A DNA stretch of 64,000 bases, from the NCBI GenBank assembly GCA_949318235.1, contig OX439132.1, positions 42,550,331-42,614,330 of the forward strand. The letters run 5' to 3'. Under the pieces are notes generated by a model. It searched no databases, was not told the origin of the DNA, and worked only from the letters and a program-made list of their open reading frames with translations. Below, one piece after another: positions 12,297 to 22,700 of the stretch (the stretch's first letter is position 1; each line of letters opens with the position of its first letter). The position numbers and the translations under genes are program-made. Origin of the DNA: Ecdyonurus torrentis (Eukaryota > Arthropoda > Insecta > Ephemeroptera > Heptageniidae).

Positions 12297-13198
12297 GTAA
12301 GTGATTTACTACATATATCAATTAACTAAACATCAAATAAAACTAACTGCTTTATATTGATAAGCATGGAGTAAAATTCAAAATATTTTGCCATTTATGT
12401 GCTGTGTATATTCCACTAAGTTAGTAAAGTTTATACAGCGAATACTATTGCATTTAAATAGAATTCGGAATGCCTGTATTGTTATTATTTCTTTCCTTTT
12501 TAATCTGAGGCCGTGGTTTGCACTGACAGTACTGTAAGTTCACGCTCTCGTGTTCTCGTCACGTTGATGTCCATGCGTATGCAAGTAATGTTGTTCATAA
12601 ACTTTGTTTTCTTGCATCAAATAATGTGCATGTCATTTGAATAACCAATGCTGATCGACATTGTAGCAGCAGAAAACAGCATTTATGAACAGCACTAGTG
12701 TATCACAGCTACATTTGTAAAAGAGAGACAGAGAGAGAGAGAGAGAGCGAAAGAGATAGAGAGTGAAGATTGTATATTCACCTGGCTGTAACTACATAAA
12801 ATTGTATTTAATATTAAGACACTCGCAAAGTTCCCACGTTACTTCGTGGTGGGGTTTTTAATTTTTTTTTTAAAGAAAAATTTAAACCAAGCTAACGAAA
12901 AAAGGTTACTGAAGAGTAAATATATATGTTTTTTATTTTTAGAATAAATTGGTAAAATGTAAAAAGTTTATAAGATGTCCACATCTAACTATTTACCACT
13001 GAAAAAATAAAGCTTATACCAACAATTTACTTTTAAAATTTTTTAACTAAGTAATTGGGCTTTAATGAAGAATTACATATCCGTAACTGAATAAAATCGT
13101 AAATTATTATTTACGTGCAATTTAAAGTTTTATAAGCCTATTAAAGTAAAAAAATCGAATTTTATTAGTTTTTCTATCTGATTATCAGGTAAAAAATC
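12297..13198. other. Intron-like sequence of the left duplicon
   Basis: Collinear with the reverse complement of 46635-47506, including TGAACAGCACTAGTGTATCAC and the purine tract GAGAGA at 12721-12750 (CT tract at 47054-47082 in the partner). No open frame is kept in both copies, which suits an intron. Confidence 0.6.
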
Positions 13199-13262
13199 TA
13201 GCAGCAACGACCGACGATTGTTAACACTCGCCTTTTTAGTTGGTCGGTACTCCGCAACCAAC
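13199..13262 (+). pseudogene. PPP4R4: Start of exon Y, fragment
   Basis: Acceptor TGATTATCAG| is followed by a frame reading KKSSSNDRRLLTLA, matching the beginning of the exon at 16004. Homology stops near 13262, so only the 5' fifth remains. Confidence 0.5.
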
Positions 13263-13299
13263 CCGAAGTGCCACTGCTTGACGTGGCACCACGTTTAAA

Positions 13300-14135
13300 G
13301 TTACAATTTGTCCATTCCAAATTTTTGCACATATCTTAAGGACATTATAGGCTACAAAATGATGCAAAAAAAATGCAAAAAAAAAAAGTTACGTCAATTG
13401 GCCATTTTTGCAATTTTCCCACTTTGAACGCAGTTCATTGACCTTGACACGAGTTCAAGGTCATGGGTCACCTGTCACAAAAAAAGGTTTGGTCAATGGT
13501 CATATCATCCAACTATTTTTATTTACTGATTCTAATTCATTTAAGAGAAATTAAAGATTTTCCCAAGCAAAGTCGGTAGTTACAAAAATTACAAAATGCG
13601 GGATTTTTCCGGGAATTTTCAAAATTTGAAAAATTTGAAAAAGTACTTTTCTCTAAACCCTAAACTTGATATTTGTACCAAATTTGAACGAAATCAGAGA
13701 ATGTGTTGGCAGACAACCTTTCCATGCGAAATGAAGAACACGATTAGCTTGTTCTGTAAGCTATACACAAATATTGAGCCAGCTTGGAAATTATTTCTTT
13801 TTAAAAACATCTGATCATGACGTCATTACCTGTATACTACGTTTATATGTATGGTCGATCATTGTTATTTCTTCGTTTAGAACTTTAAAGCTGATAAAAT
13901 TGATTGTTACTATTGTTACTATATTTTACTATATGTTACTATATTTTACAAAAAATATATTGACGTTGTACTATATACATCGAGTCATTCGGCAAAAGCA
14001 AAAAGAAGTTGATTTTTCCCCAAGGTCCCCAGTGGTCCTCTCCTTACATCTTAATTGTTACCCTAATTCAAAATCTTACTCGAACACCCCAAGACTGTTG
14101 GTTTGTCCTGAAGAGTTAAATCTTTTTAACTGAAT
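13300..14135 (+). repeat. Dispersed repeat module R
   Basis: The 3' half (about 13740-14135) recurs in plus orientation at 17130-17300 and in minus orientation within all four tandem units (around 33020-33490, 36605-37045, 40505-40960, 45165-45640). Shared landmarks are AGCCAGCTTGGAAATT, GATCATGACGTCATTACCTG and AATTGTTACCCT. Open frames starting MSQLGN recur only because the DNA recurs. Reading frames are not preserved over indels, so I treat it as non-coding. The 5' half holds TTCAAGGTCATGGGTCACC. Confidence 0.7.
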
Positions 14136-14225
14136 AACATGTAAAATTAATGTATTCTGTGTACTTTAAATTCTTAAACATATAAAAGTATACAAAATTA
14201 ACTATAGTGTCTTATTGAATCACAG

Positions 14226-14429
14226 ATAAACTAAGCAGCGTCGATCGACTCTGGTTCAAACCCGCCTACCAGCATTTTTTTTTGCTCAGAGCACCCCTAG
14301 CACTCGCAGTGCTGCAGCCAATGGTTCCTGGCTGTTAGACCGCGCGGAGCTGCATGTGGAGTGCATAAGGTGCGCCTGCCCGCCATGTCAGTTTGTGGTC
14401 AGCAAACAAAGCCGGTAAGCTTGCATCAG
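14226..14429 (+). pseudogene. PPP4R4: Exon Y copy with internal deletion
   Basis: Begins after acceptor CACAG| and ends at CATCAG|GTTAGT. Relative to 16004-16280, a 2-base insertion shifts the frame near the middle. The piece encoding the second HEAT helix is deleted, leaving AAAGCCG|GTAAGC joined to the 3' end. Where other copies carry TGA it keeps GGA (Gly), so it diverged before or outside the lineage that acquired that stop. Confidence 0.5.
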
Positions 14430-14772
14430 GTTAGTAAAATTAATAAAATACATAATACTGGCAATAAAAGAGAGAGATAGAGAGAGAGAGAGAAATACTA
14501 TAGATTTGACTATATTATACATACCCATACTATGGAATTGTTGGACTTAATGTATTATTAATAAAATAACACGTAAATGTAAAGCGCGTTGACGCACGTC
14601 AATGGATAAACCAGGTTGTGTTTTTTGCTAGTTATTAATTACTATAATATTATGACAATTATAACTAATTTTGTCTTGTTTGATCTATCTGCACAATGTA
14701 TAATGAATTTTATTTTCAAAATTTTCACTATCCTGATTCTGAATCCTATTTATTGGTGTATAATTCATGCAG

Positions 14773-15021
14773 CGCCCAACATCAGAGAAGTGAGAACTCG
14801 AGGACTTGGCGCACTTGACTACCAAGGACTACGTGAGGACTGGACGACCGTACCTGAAGAGCAAAACAGGATCTATATTACTTGAGGATTGCTAAGATAA
14901 GTGGACAAACAACGTTATTTTAGTATTAAATAATATAAGAGTGCATGACTTGCTGTTTCTTTTTGTTCACCTGTCGAGCAGACAAGTGCGGGCACGGAGA
15001 TCTTGTCGTGCGACACTGTGA
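14773..15021 (+). pseudogene. Unidentified decayed exon B, left copy
   Basis: Starts after acceptor AATTCATGCAG|. The frame shared with the copy at 49108-49363 reads ELEDLAHLTTKDYVRTGRPY, then LKSKTGSILLEDC, a stop, then DKWTNNVILVL and FVHLSSRQ, ending at TGA (15019). Frame and residues match the right copies, so it was once protein-coding. I do not recognise the protein. A different 89-codon frame at 14616-14885 is not shared by the other copies. Confidence 0.45.
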
Positions 15022-15196
15022 CCTTGCATCACGACGTAGCGCAGCCTAGCAGCAGAATGTAGTCCTTAATTACTTGTAATGATTATGTTTGTTTCAAAAT
15101 TTAAAACAACTCAACATTTAAAATTAGCATTTCAATTACCAAAAATGTCATAATACAGAGTTTTATTTATTTTTATATTAATTAATTTATTTATAT

Positions 15197-15304
<108 letters not shown>

Positions 15305-15651
15305 CTTAGGTTGGTAGGTACAGGTAAATAAATAAAATTTCAATATAATGATGTATTTGGTATAAATATAATGTTTATTTTAAATGATAAATAGATTTGA
15401 TCACGACACCACCATAATCATTACAAGTAAAATAAAACGTTTCTACCTCACTGCTTTCTCAATGCAAGATCAGAGTATCGCAGGACTAAAGAACTGCATG
15501 ACTATTCTTAGCTAGCAATGTTTATGCTATATTGACATAAATGCAGCATACGTTACTTATTCCTGTAAAAAATTAATTATAATGCATATTTACCAGGGCT
15601 TGGGAAGCAATATCTCGTAGTGTTGGATTAAGATACATCAGACTTGTACAG

Positions 15652-15916
15652 CGCATGTAATTGACTTGCCCAGGATTCAACAAGAGTTTCTCTCGCTGTT
15701 ACTGTCGTTCTGCCATGACGAGAACGGTCAAGTAAGAGGCGTTGTATGCTTACAACTGACCAGCCAGGCACGAGCTAGGATTTTGGCCTTTTCTGGCTGG
15801 ACCTGGCCTCTTACGACTCTTACCCTCGCTCGTGATGATGGTTAGCGATGAGGAGCCGATGATGTAGCTGAGCGCAGTTAAAGCTGTCTCCCAACTGCTC
15901 AACCAGCTGCGACATG
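15652..15916 (+). pseudogene. PPP4R4: PPP4R4-type HEAT exon P, left copy
   Basis: Candidate acceptor CTTGTACAG| and donor GACATG|GTGAGC. The first half reads IQQEFLSLLLSFCHDENGQV, then RGVVCLQLTSQARAR. After a frameshift come LRLLPSL and VSDEEP, a stop, then LSAVKAVSQLLNQLRH. The D-E-N-x-x-V-R and S-D-E-E..L-A-V patterns are HEAT-repeat signatures, arranged as in PPP4R4. It ends in phase 1, matching exon X. The minus-strand open frame at 15750-16040 is antisense to it. The stop and shift show decay. Confidence 0.6.
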
Positions 15917-16003
15917 GTGAGCAGATTATAAGTGAGCTCTCGGGATGATCTGCAGTGTTAAAGTAAAAAAATAATTTTATTATTTTTTCTTTCTGATTCT
16001 CAG

Positions 16004-16280
16004 ATAAAAAATCAAGCAGCAACGACCGACGATTGTTCACACTCGCATGTCAGCAAGTGTCCCAGATCACCGCACCCCTGGCACTCGCAGTGCTGAGACC
16101 TATGGTTTCTCTGATAGACCACGCTGAGTTGCATGCGGAGTGCAGCAGTTTGAGCGCCTGTCCGCCATGTTGTTGTTCGGTCTGCATACTAAGCTGGAGG
16201 TCTTGAGGAGGATTTTCTTTTACTTATCATCAGATATCAGTCAGAATTTGAGGAGGAATTTGGCGGCCAGCTTGCATCAG
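16004..16280 (+). pseudogene. PPP4R4: PPP4R4-type HEAT exon Y, best-preserved copy
   Basis: The 277-nt exon lies between acceptor TTCTGATTCTCAG| and donor TTGCATCAG|GTTAGT. The 5' part in phase with exon X reads SSSNDRRLFTLACQQ. The 3' part, one frame over, reads CGVQQFERLSAMLLFGL, HTKLEVLRRIFFYLSSD and ISQNLRRNLAASLHQ, open to the donor. The S-A-M-L-x-F..P/L-E-x-L..F-F-x-L-x-x-D....V/L-R...A pattern matches PPP4R4 HEAT repeats. A TGA at the frame junction (GGA in other copies) shows it is dead, though the rest is well kept. Confidence 0.65.
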
Positions 16281-17009
16281 GTTAGTTAAACTAAATATAA
16301 TGAACTAAGGGTTGTCTTATAGCACTGATAAGGAAGTAAAGTATATGATACTAAAAATAATGCTATGTTTAAAATACACGCAAAGATCTTCCTGTGCATT
16401 GCTGACATAAAAAAAAAAATAAAAAAAAAAAAAAAAAAAAAAAACACAGAGCATGAAAGAAACCATAATTTTAAGTGTTTTGCTTCTCAAAATTTTATTT
16501 TTTGTTAGATACATGTACAATTGGTAGATACATGATATATGGGCGTCATTGCCAATTTTCCTAATTTATCTCGCAGCAGTGTTTGTATATATTTTTATCC
16601 TTAATGACATACTGCGCACAGGATAGCATAAGTAATGGCAAAACAATAATTTTTATGGAAGAGTTCAAAAAGAAGGATAACTGTTTTGTGTGTGTGTGTG
16701 TGTCAAATAAGCCAAGCGTAAACTTTTAGAACATTAAGCATATTTAAATTAAAATACTTCAAATTATTGATATCCTGCAGAGTATGCAACAAATATGTCA
16801 GGTATGCGTAACTGGATGCATACTTTCATATTTTGTAGGCGCTATAATATGGTAAAAATATATATAACGAAATTTTTTTCCCCTTTGGCTGACTTGGTTA
16901 TAAAGTTGTATTACTTAAACCCAAACATATGTAATTTATGTAATATTTTTTTTGCAATAAAGCCTATTTTGAATTAAATTGAATAACGTTTGCTCTCTTA
17001 TTGTTCCAG
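16281..17009. other. Intron-like sequence with A-tract and (GT)n
   Basis: Contains the empty-site paralogue of hAT element 2 (16315-16335), an A-rich run at 16410-16444, a short (GT)n near 16690, and homology to the exon-2 upstream introns of the right locus (GCGTAACTGG, TTGTAGGCGCTATAAT). The open frame at 16317-16520 is an antisense poly-A artefact. Confidence 0.6.
16849..16984 (+). mobile_element. Short insertion resembling a LINE 3' end
   Basis: Compared with four right-hand copies, where GCTATAATA runs straight into AACGTTTGCTC, about 135 bases are inserted. The insert ends TTTTTTGCAATAAAGCC, then TTTGAATTAAATTGAAT. A polyadenylation-like AATAAA followed by TTGAA-type repeats is typical of truncated non-LTR retrotransposon tails. 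It is too short to assign to a family. Confidence 0.55.
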
Positions 17010-17079
17010 TGCGTCAATCGTCTATTGTGTACAAAGTCATGCTGAAATGGAGGCAGCACGGACCAGCTATCTATCACAG
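17010..17079 (+). pseudogene. Small exon 2 (PPP4R4-type context), left copy
   Basis: Acceptor TTGTTCCAG| and donor CTATCACAG|GTAACT are both strong. One frame reads VRQSSIVYKVMLKWRQHG. It follows exon Y, as the next HEAT helix would in PPP4R4 (a V-Y-x-x-x-K pattern), but so short a match is weak. This copy is 70 nt because a CTAT is duplicated near the 3' end, shifting the exit phase. Three of the four right copies are 66 nt. Confidence 0.5.
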
Positions 17080-17129
17080 GTAACTATACAGCATTATATA
17101 TTACATCTTTTTTTCCTTTTTTTTTCATT

Positions 17130-17300
17130 AGCTCATTTCGTAAGCTATACACAAATATTAAGCCAGCTTGGAAATTGTTCCTTTTTAAAAACATCTGATC
17201 ATGACGTGCTTACCTGTTTACTACGTTTATATGTATGGTCGATCATTGTTATTTCTTCGTTTAGAACTTTAAACCTCAAAAAAATGAACGAAACTTCACA
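17130..17300 (+). repeat. Repeat module R, short copy
   Basis: Near-identical to 13745-13910, including TCTGATCATGACG and ATGGTCGATCATTGTTATTT. It lies between exon 2 and the UBR4 exon, the same relative position as in the right units. Confidence 0.85.
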
Positions 17301-17498
17301 TAAAAAAGTTCCATATTCAATATGTATAGCTGTTTTCTTGCAACAAAAAAAGCACTTGCATTTCAATAACCCTAGTTGATTATCATTTTAGTTCCAGAAA
17401 ACAAGGGTTACAAAAAGCATTTATAGTGTAAAAACACTTTATACTGGACTTTTTTTTTTCAGTATGATAATTTCAAATTTTTATTATTTTTGTTTCAG

Positions 17499-17584
17499 AT
17501 GTCAGCTATCTACGGTACTTGGTGTTTACACCTTCACAAAACGTGGTCCTGTGGAAGAAGAGCTAAGCTTACCTCATAAAAGAT
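17499..17584 (+). pseudogene. UBR4: UBR4 hemi-RING downstream exon, left copy (truncated)
   Basis: Follows acceptor TTTTTGTTTCAG|. After one base the frame reads CQLSTVLGVYTFTKRGPVEE, then ELSLPHKR. This matches the UBR4 E3 ligase segment after the C-R-E-G-Y of the hemi-RING, where the family has a V-L-G-x-Y-T-F-T-K-R core. The splice phase fits the exon at 29897-30092, which ends two bases into a codon. The G-Y-S-T-V-x-H-F-N part found in the right copy is missing. There is no internal stop, but the exon has no donor. Confidence 0.85.
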
Positions 17585-17720
17585 GTACAAAATACTATAA
17601 TATTATATATCTTTTGTTATGATTATGTTGCTTCCAAAACTAAAACAAGTTAACATTTAAAAAAAAACATTTAATTCTACTAAATATACCTAGGTATATT
17701 AAATTTTTATTTATTTATGT

Positions 17721-18281
<561 letters not shown>

Positions 18282-19104
18282 ACATCTAGGTAGGTATATA
18301 AATAGATACGCATGTAGGTAGATATAGATAAATAGATAGATAGATACTGAGGTAGGTAGATAGTTAAATAAATAAAATTTTACTATAACGATATTTATTT
18401 GGTAGAAATAAAATGTTTACTTTAAGTGTTAAGTTGCTTTGATTAATATATTAAATGCAAAACTATTTTTGCATTTACATGCTATGTAGTTTAATAGCAT
18501 AATTTCACTAAATTTTAATTAAATTTAGGATTTGAATAATAACTTAATTGCTTTGAAATTAAAAAATAATTTTTTATGTATGCATTGCAAGATTGTAAAA
18601 TATAATAGCATGATTTTATGTCTTGATTAAATAATAACTTGTGCCACTTGTGCCTAACTTATTATTATTATATCAACGACCATTTATATTTTATGTCGTA
18701 AACTCTTTGTTTTGTGTACGTAGTTAAAATCTGTGAGTTTCTCTATTTTGTTGAATGTTCAGTTAGGTCAGCAGCAGACTTCAATATAAACATGCTAATG
18801 TTAAAGTTTACTATTTTGTAAAAATTCAATTGTGTGAAATGTTCATTTTTTGGGAAACCTTTTTTTTTTGCAATTTCAAAAACTAGAGAGTTTAATGTAT
18901 TTAAATGTATAAATAAAATAAAAAGTTAAATTAGTTTTGCTATTATAAGCTTTGTTTTTGTTTTGTTTTTATCATTTACCCATTAATACAGCTATTAAAA
19001 AAAGCATTATATTAATTAAATAAAAAATATACCATGACAAAAAAAATGGTACAAAATACAAATAAAAAAAACTAACAGCTAAATTTATTCCTCTAATTCA
19101 GACC
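18282..19104. other. Non-coding DNA with duplicon edge
   Basis: 18340-18450 resembles the arm of the GATA module. 18720-18860 (TTCTCTATTTTGTTGAATG, AGACTTCAATATAAAC) resembles 30440-30550 just before tandem unit 1. No gene is seen. Confidence 0.45.
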
Positions 19105-19545
19105 TAGGCCACCTATAGTTTATATCTATGCTTAAAAAGTTGCATAACTGCAAGGGGCAAATCTTAGTTTGAAAAATCAGTCTTATACCTCCTAGAACTT
19201 GATGTTCTCCGAGTATTAATCTTCTTGACTATGCCAACTTCCGTGGCCTCAGATAAAATTACACAGCTACCTTCTTTTGTATTATGTGCTCCGATTACAA
19301 TATTTTGCGGTTTAAGCTGATTTTTAGCTTGAAAAATGAACCGATTTCCACAAAAATGATATTACGATGACAGACTAGTGCAGGAGGTATATCCCTATCT
19401 ACTTCAAATCCAGGCAACCTATGATATAGTTATGTTTAAGAAGTTGCCTAAATTCAAGGGGCTAAATATGCTATATCTGCTACTGTGTTATTTTCTCCTA
19501 ATAACAAAAACCTGGTTTAGACACCACAGAGTGCATCAAGAAGGG
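19105..19545 (+). repeat. Dispersed repeat V, copy 1
   Basis: Direct copy of 24007-24400: ACCTCCTAGAACTTGATGTT, TTACACAGCTACCTTCTTTT, GACAGACTAGT, AGGAGGTATAT, AAAAACCTGGTTTAGACACC. A shorter internal duplication (CACCTATA..TTGCATAACTGCAAGGGG near 19110 and CAACCTATG..TTGCCTAAATTCAAGGGG near 19415) suggests a composite origin. No long frame is kept. Confidence 0.85.
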
Positions 19546-19688
19546 ATCAGTTTCAGTTTTTTTTATTATGTTTTTTTTTTATAATTATAAATTATTTTCT
19601 TGTAATAATAAATTTTAAAAAAAAGTTTCAATTATAACCTTTAAACAATTTCCACAATTAATAATAATATAATCTTAAAACTTTACTT

Positions 19689-19761
19689 TGACTCGAACCC
19701 ACACACTTCCAGGTTAAGAGGTTACAAGTCAGCGGCGTTATCCATTAGGACACAAGCGCAT
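19689..19761 (-). tRNA. tRNA-like pseudogene / SINE head (Arg-like)
   Basis: On the minus strand: GCGCTTGTGTCCTAATGG, then ATAACGCCGCTGACTTG, then GTGTGGGTTCGAGTC. TCCTAATGGATAACG and GGGTTCGAGTC are tRNA A-box and B-box-like, as in tRNA-Arg. The anticodon arm is distorted and the acceptor stem does not close, so this is a tRNA-derived repeat and not a working tRNA. Confidence 0.6.
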
Positions 19762-19840
19762 TAGGAAGAAAGTGAAAGTAAAACTGCTTGTAGAGTTGCG
19801 GTATTTAAATTCATTTCATAAAAAGTATAGTGAGCTTTAT

Positions 19841-19902
19841 AAGACTTGAACCCACGATCTCAAACTCAAGTGTGTGGCCTGAACCATTCGGTCACCACAG
19901 CG
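19841..19902 (-). tRNA. tRNA-like pseudogene (Ser/Leu-like)
   Basis: On the minus strand: GTGGTGACCGAATGGTTCAG, then CTTGAGTTTGAGATCGTGGG and TTCAAGTC. The A-box resembles the TGGCCGAGTGGTTAAGG of Ser/Leu tRNAs. A B-box-like GGGTTCAAGTC follows at the expected spacing. It lies upstream of the Arg-like piece on the same strand, giving two Pol III-like promoters in tandem. Confidence 0.5.
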
Positions 19903-20650
19903 TGTTAATATTAGTTGAAGTTAAACTTTTATTTGAGTTGTAGCTTAAAATTTTATATTTTGCCGCCTGTATCGATAGGCAACTGCTGGTGCATACATGT
20001 ATCGCGGGTGTACAACACATGCAGGATACGTAAATTTCACACCACGTTAAAACGTCAGATAAAGGTTGAAATTAAAAACTGACCTCAGATTCAAACTCTA
20101 ATGACCCAAATTAGTAAGAAAACATGTCTAACTCAATTAGATCAAAATTTTACATAAGTAGATTTATGCTAATTCCTCTGAAACAAAAGGGTATATTGAA
20201 GATTTGAGGGCAGTTCTGTAATTAGCAGTTGAAGGGCTTTCTACCGATGTATATGTTATTGGGCTTCTTGACAAAAAAGTTTTCAGCTTGAAAAACAAAG
20301 AAGTGGTTACTCTTGCTTGTTTTTGTGACCTTGACACTTTGGCACGCGAATTGTAATAATTTGCGCATTGTTGGAAAGCCCTTGATGTGCTGATTACAGA
20401 ACTGCCCCGTAAGTTTACAAATTTTAACTGTGAAGAGAGAAAATTGCAAATTTATGTTGCAAAAATTTGACTTAGAAATTTTGCAATTTTTTCCGCAAAA
20501 TACGAAATTATTGTAATAGGCAAAATAAACATATTCATAATAATAAAACTAAAAATATATGATTTTATTGCTCCTTAAATTAAAAAATTTAATTACGGAT
20601 TTGCAAGCATTGAAATTACCTAAAAATAACTTGATTTTGAATAATTAAGG

Positions 20651-21070
20651 CTATTGTGAAGGATAATTCCAATTAAACCTCCCGTATATATAACTTTACG
20701 TGGTTAGTAGACACTTGATAATTTATTTATTTATCCAATTAACGGTATAGTAACACTAGGAAAGGGTAAATTACAAAATTGTTGCAAAGATTATCTTATA
20801 AACATCCTAAATATCAAAATGAAATATTATATTTTGCAATTATGTAATAAAATATTATATTTTATCGTACTTCACATTGTAGCCACTTTTTCACACAATA
20901 AAAATATTTTTACTGTTTATTACGGCCTGTCTATTTAGCTTTACATGACACAGAAGAGAAAATCAGTGGGAAGAAGTGACACAGTTAAAACAAAATAGAC
21001 TTGTTTGCCTAGATTTCCATTTCTAATTTAAATCTAGAGGCAAGCTGTATTTACTTATTGCTAATTATTC
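20651..21070. other. Non-coding stretch
   Basis: AT-rich, with no recognised element or frame. Confidence 0.4.
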
Positions 21071-21386
21071 TTAAAGGCGTAGAACACGTTCAACAAAAAA
21101 CATGTCTAATATCCTAACATACCTAAATATCAACGTTAATTTTGCCAGACACATTGATTTCTAATTTATTTTCCATTTACAAAATGACAGCTGCGGGTTT
21201 ATGACGTCACAGCTCACTAGTCCACGCAAGCGGAAACAAGCAAGCTGTGACGTCACAAACCCGCAGGTGTTATTTTGTAAATGTAAAATAAATTAGAAAT
21301 CAATGACTCCGGCCATATTAACTTTGATATTTAGGTATGTTAGGATATTAGGCAAATTTTTTGTTCCAGTTGTTCTACGCATTTAA
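21071..21386. mobile_element. Palindromic MITE with CRE-like core, copy 1 (complete)
   Basis: The element is 21075-21382 (308 bp) flanked by TTAA. Its ends AGGCGTAGAAC and, reversed, ATGCGTAGAAC are followed by about 130 bp of imperfect inverted repeat (TCTAATATCCTAACATACC, AAATATCAACGTTAA, TTGATTTCTAATTTATTTT). The centre has two opposed TGACGTCAC sites (about 21202 and 21248) around TCACTAGTCCACGC. It has no coding capacity. A TTAA duplication suggests piggyBac-type mobilisation; a TA duplication is also possible because the other copies are less clear. Confidence 0.85.
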
Positions 21387-21399
21387 TTAAGAAGTTGTA

Positions 21400-21560
21400 T
21401 AATTTCAAAGCGATAAAGCAAGCTATACCTGCTGCTACCTTATGTTCTCATATGGTAACAACAGAATGTGTCAAGCAGGGATCTACAGGTAAAAATAATT
21501 AACAACACCAGTCATATGCTTACAGCAAGTTTTGTTTTATTAAATTACAAAATATAGTTT
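21400..21560 (+). repeat. Dispersed repeat V, partial copy
   Basis: Matches the 3' part of 24007-24440: AAGTTGTATAATTTCAAAG..ACCTGCTGCTACC, TCAAGCAGGGATCTA, TTTTGTTTTATTAAATTAC. It abuts the right end of the MITE. Confidence 0.7.
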
Positions 21561-21714
21561 ATTTATATATTTAAAGAAATCATTACAAATATAAACAGAA
21601 GTGCATGTTCAATTTTTTTTATGATTCCAAACATTTTTCATGAATAACAATAAAAAATAATCTACATTTATTTTTTTATCACAGTTTTAAATATTTAAGG
21701 TTCTCTTCAGTTCG

Positions 21715-22035
21715 CTTGTATCTCGAAATCTAAAAAGCAAAGTTCCTAATTTTTTGATGCCATCTTAAAGTTAATGGTTACAGCTACCCTTGATAAAAAT
21801 TTCAGCACCCGTGACCATCAGATAAGAGAAAAATTAATTCTTGAAATTAACATGGGCTCTTATGGGACTAAAACTTCAAAAAATCGTAATTCAAAATCTA
21901 GCATGGTGACCCCCCCCCCCAATTTTTACATTTTTTAAGTTACCTTACCCTAATCTATCACTGTGTTAAATTTCAGATTTTTCCTCCTTTACAACTTTCT
22001 AGTCAAATCCCGCAGTAGCCTATTTCCCGCCTTAA
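21715..22035 (-). repeat. Second copy of nested-element interior
   Basis: Reverse complement of 8905-9240: CATGGGCTCTTATGGGACT, AAAATCTAGCATGGTGACCC, CCATCAGATAAGAGA. It shows that the element nested in hAT element 1 belongs to a dispersed family. A run of C at 21911-21920 marks the same G-run seen at 9020. Confidence 0.85.
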
Positions 22036-22151
22036 GCTATATTTTTATTATTTTATGAATTAAAAATTGTAAAATAAAAATATAATGACATATATATTGA
22101 AAATATTCACTGTATTATATAAAAAAGTATTATATATCTAATGTTTCTGAT

Positions 22152-22405
22152 AATATGTCTAATATCCTAACATACCTAAATATCAACGCTGATTTAGCCA
22201 GAGTCATTGATTTCTATTTTATTTAATATTTACAAAATGCATATGCGGATTTATGACGTCATAGGTCACTAGTCCACGCATGTGGAAACTGGTGAACTAT
22301 GACGTCTAAAACCTGCATCTGGCATTTCATGAATAGAAAATAAATTAGAAATCAATGACTGTGGCTACATCAACGTTGCTATATAGGTATGTTAAGATAT
22401 ATATA
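22152..22405. mobile_element. Palindromic MITE, copy 2 (ends lost)
   Basis: Carries ATGTCTAATATCCTAACATA, TCATTGATTTCTA, TTATGACGTCATAGG and CACTAGTCCACGCATG and the mirrored right half, but lacks the GCGTAGAAC termini. The left CRE-like site is intact; the right one is mutated to TGACGTCT. Confidence 0.8.
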
Positions 22406-22518
22406 AACTTTAAATATAAAAATTTATTATATTTTATAATTATTGATTTACAGATGATTTAAGCGGTAAATATATGCCGACGCTGGTTCATTCACGTTTA
22501 TGCAAATGTCCCTAGATC

Positions 22519-22700
22519 GAAGCACCACTGGCACCCGCAGGGTCAATGGTTTCTTTGTTAGCCTGCGCGGAGCTGCATGTGCAGTGCAGACGTTTGTGCG
22601 TCTGCCCGCCACGTTGGTGTTTGATCTGCAGACTGAGCCGCAGATTTTGAGGAGGCTGTTCTGTGAGTTGTCGTCAGATAAAGTGAAGGCGTGAGGCGCA
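22519..22700 (+). pseudogene. PPP4R4: PPP4R4-type exon Y, isolated copy
   Basis: The frame matching exon Y's 3' half reads VQTFVRLPATLVFDLQTEPQ, then ILRRLFCELSSDKVKA and a stop. It keeps GGA where most copies have TGA and has a 6-base deletion compared with the others. The conserved donor is lost. It lies between the two loci and about 4.4 kb beyond the end of the left locus, so it is an independent fragment. Confidence 0.6.

Larger units (their letters stand above)
19675..20650 (-). repeat. Long inverted repeat, left arm, with tRNA-like parts
   Basis: Reverse-complement partner of 26140-27010 over nearly 0.9 kb. Landmarks are GTTGCCTATC/GATAGGCAACT, CATACATGTATCGCGGGTGT, AAGTGTCAAGGTCACAAAAA (reversed here) and CTGATTACAGAACTGCC. 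The two arms point toward each other across 5.5 kb. The arms probably represent two insertions of one tRNA-derived retroposon-like family in opposite orientation, or the ends of a larger foldback. Confidence 0.85.

Noticed and set aside
13774..14133. 119-codon frame starting MSQLGN, repeated in several places
   Set aside because: Belongs to repeat module R. Recurrence is at DNA level, with indels that shift frame between copies and no domain.
14616..14885. 89-codon frame ending DWTTVPEEQNRIYIT
   Set aside because: Right-hand copies of exon B do not keep this frame; they keep a different one.
19689..19761. A functional tRNA gene
   Set aside because: A- and B-boxes are present, but the anticodon arm is malformed and the acceptor stem does not pair.
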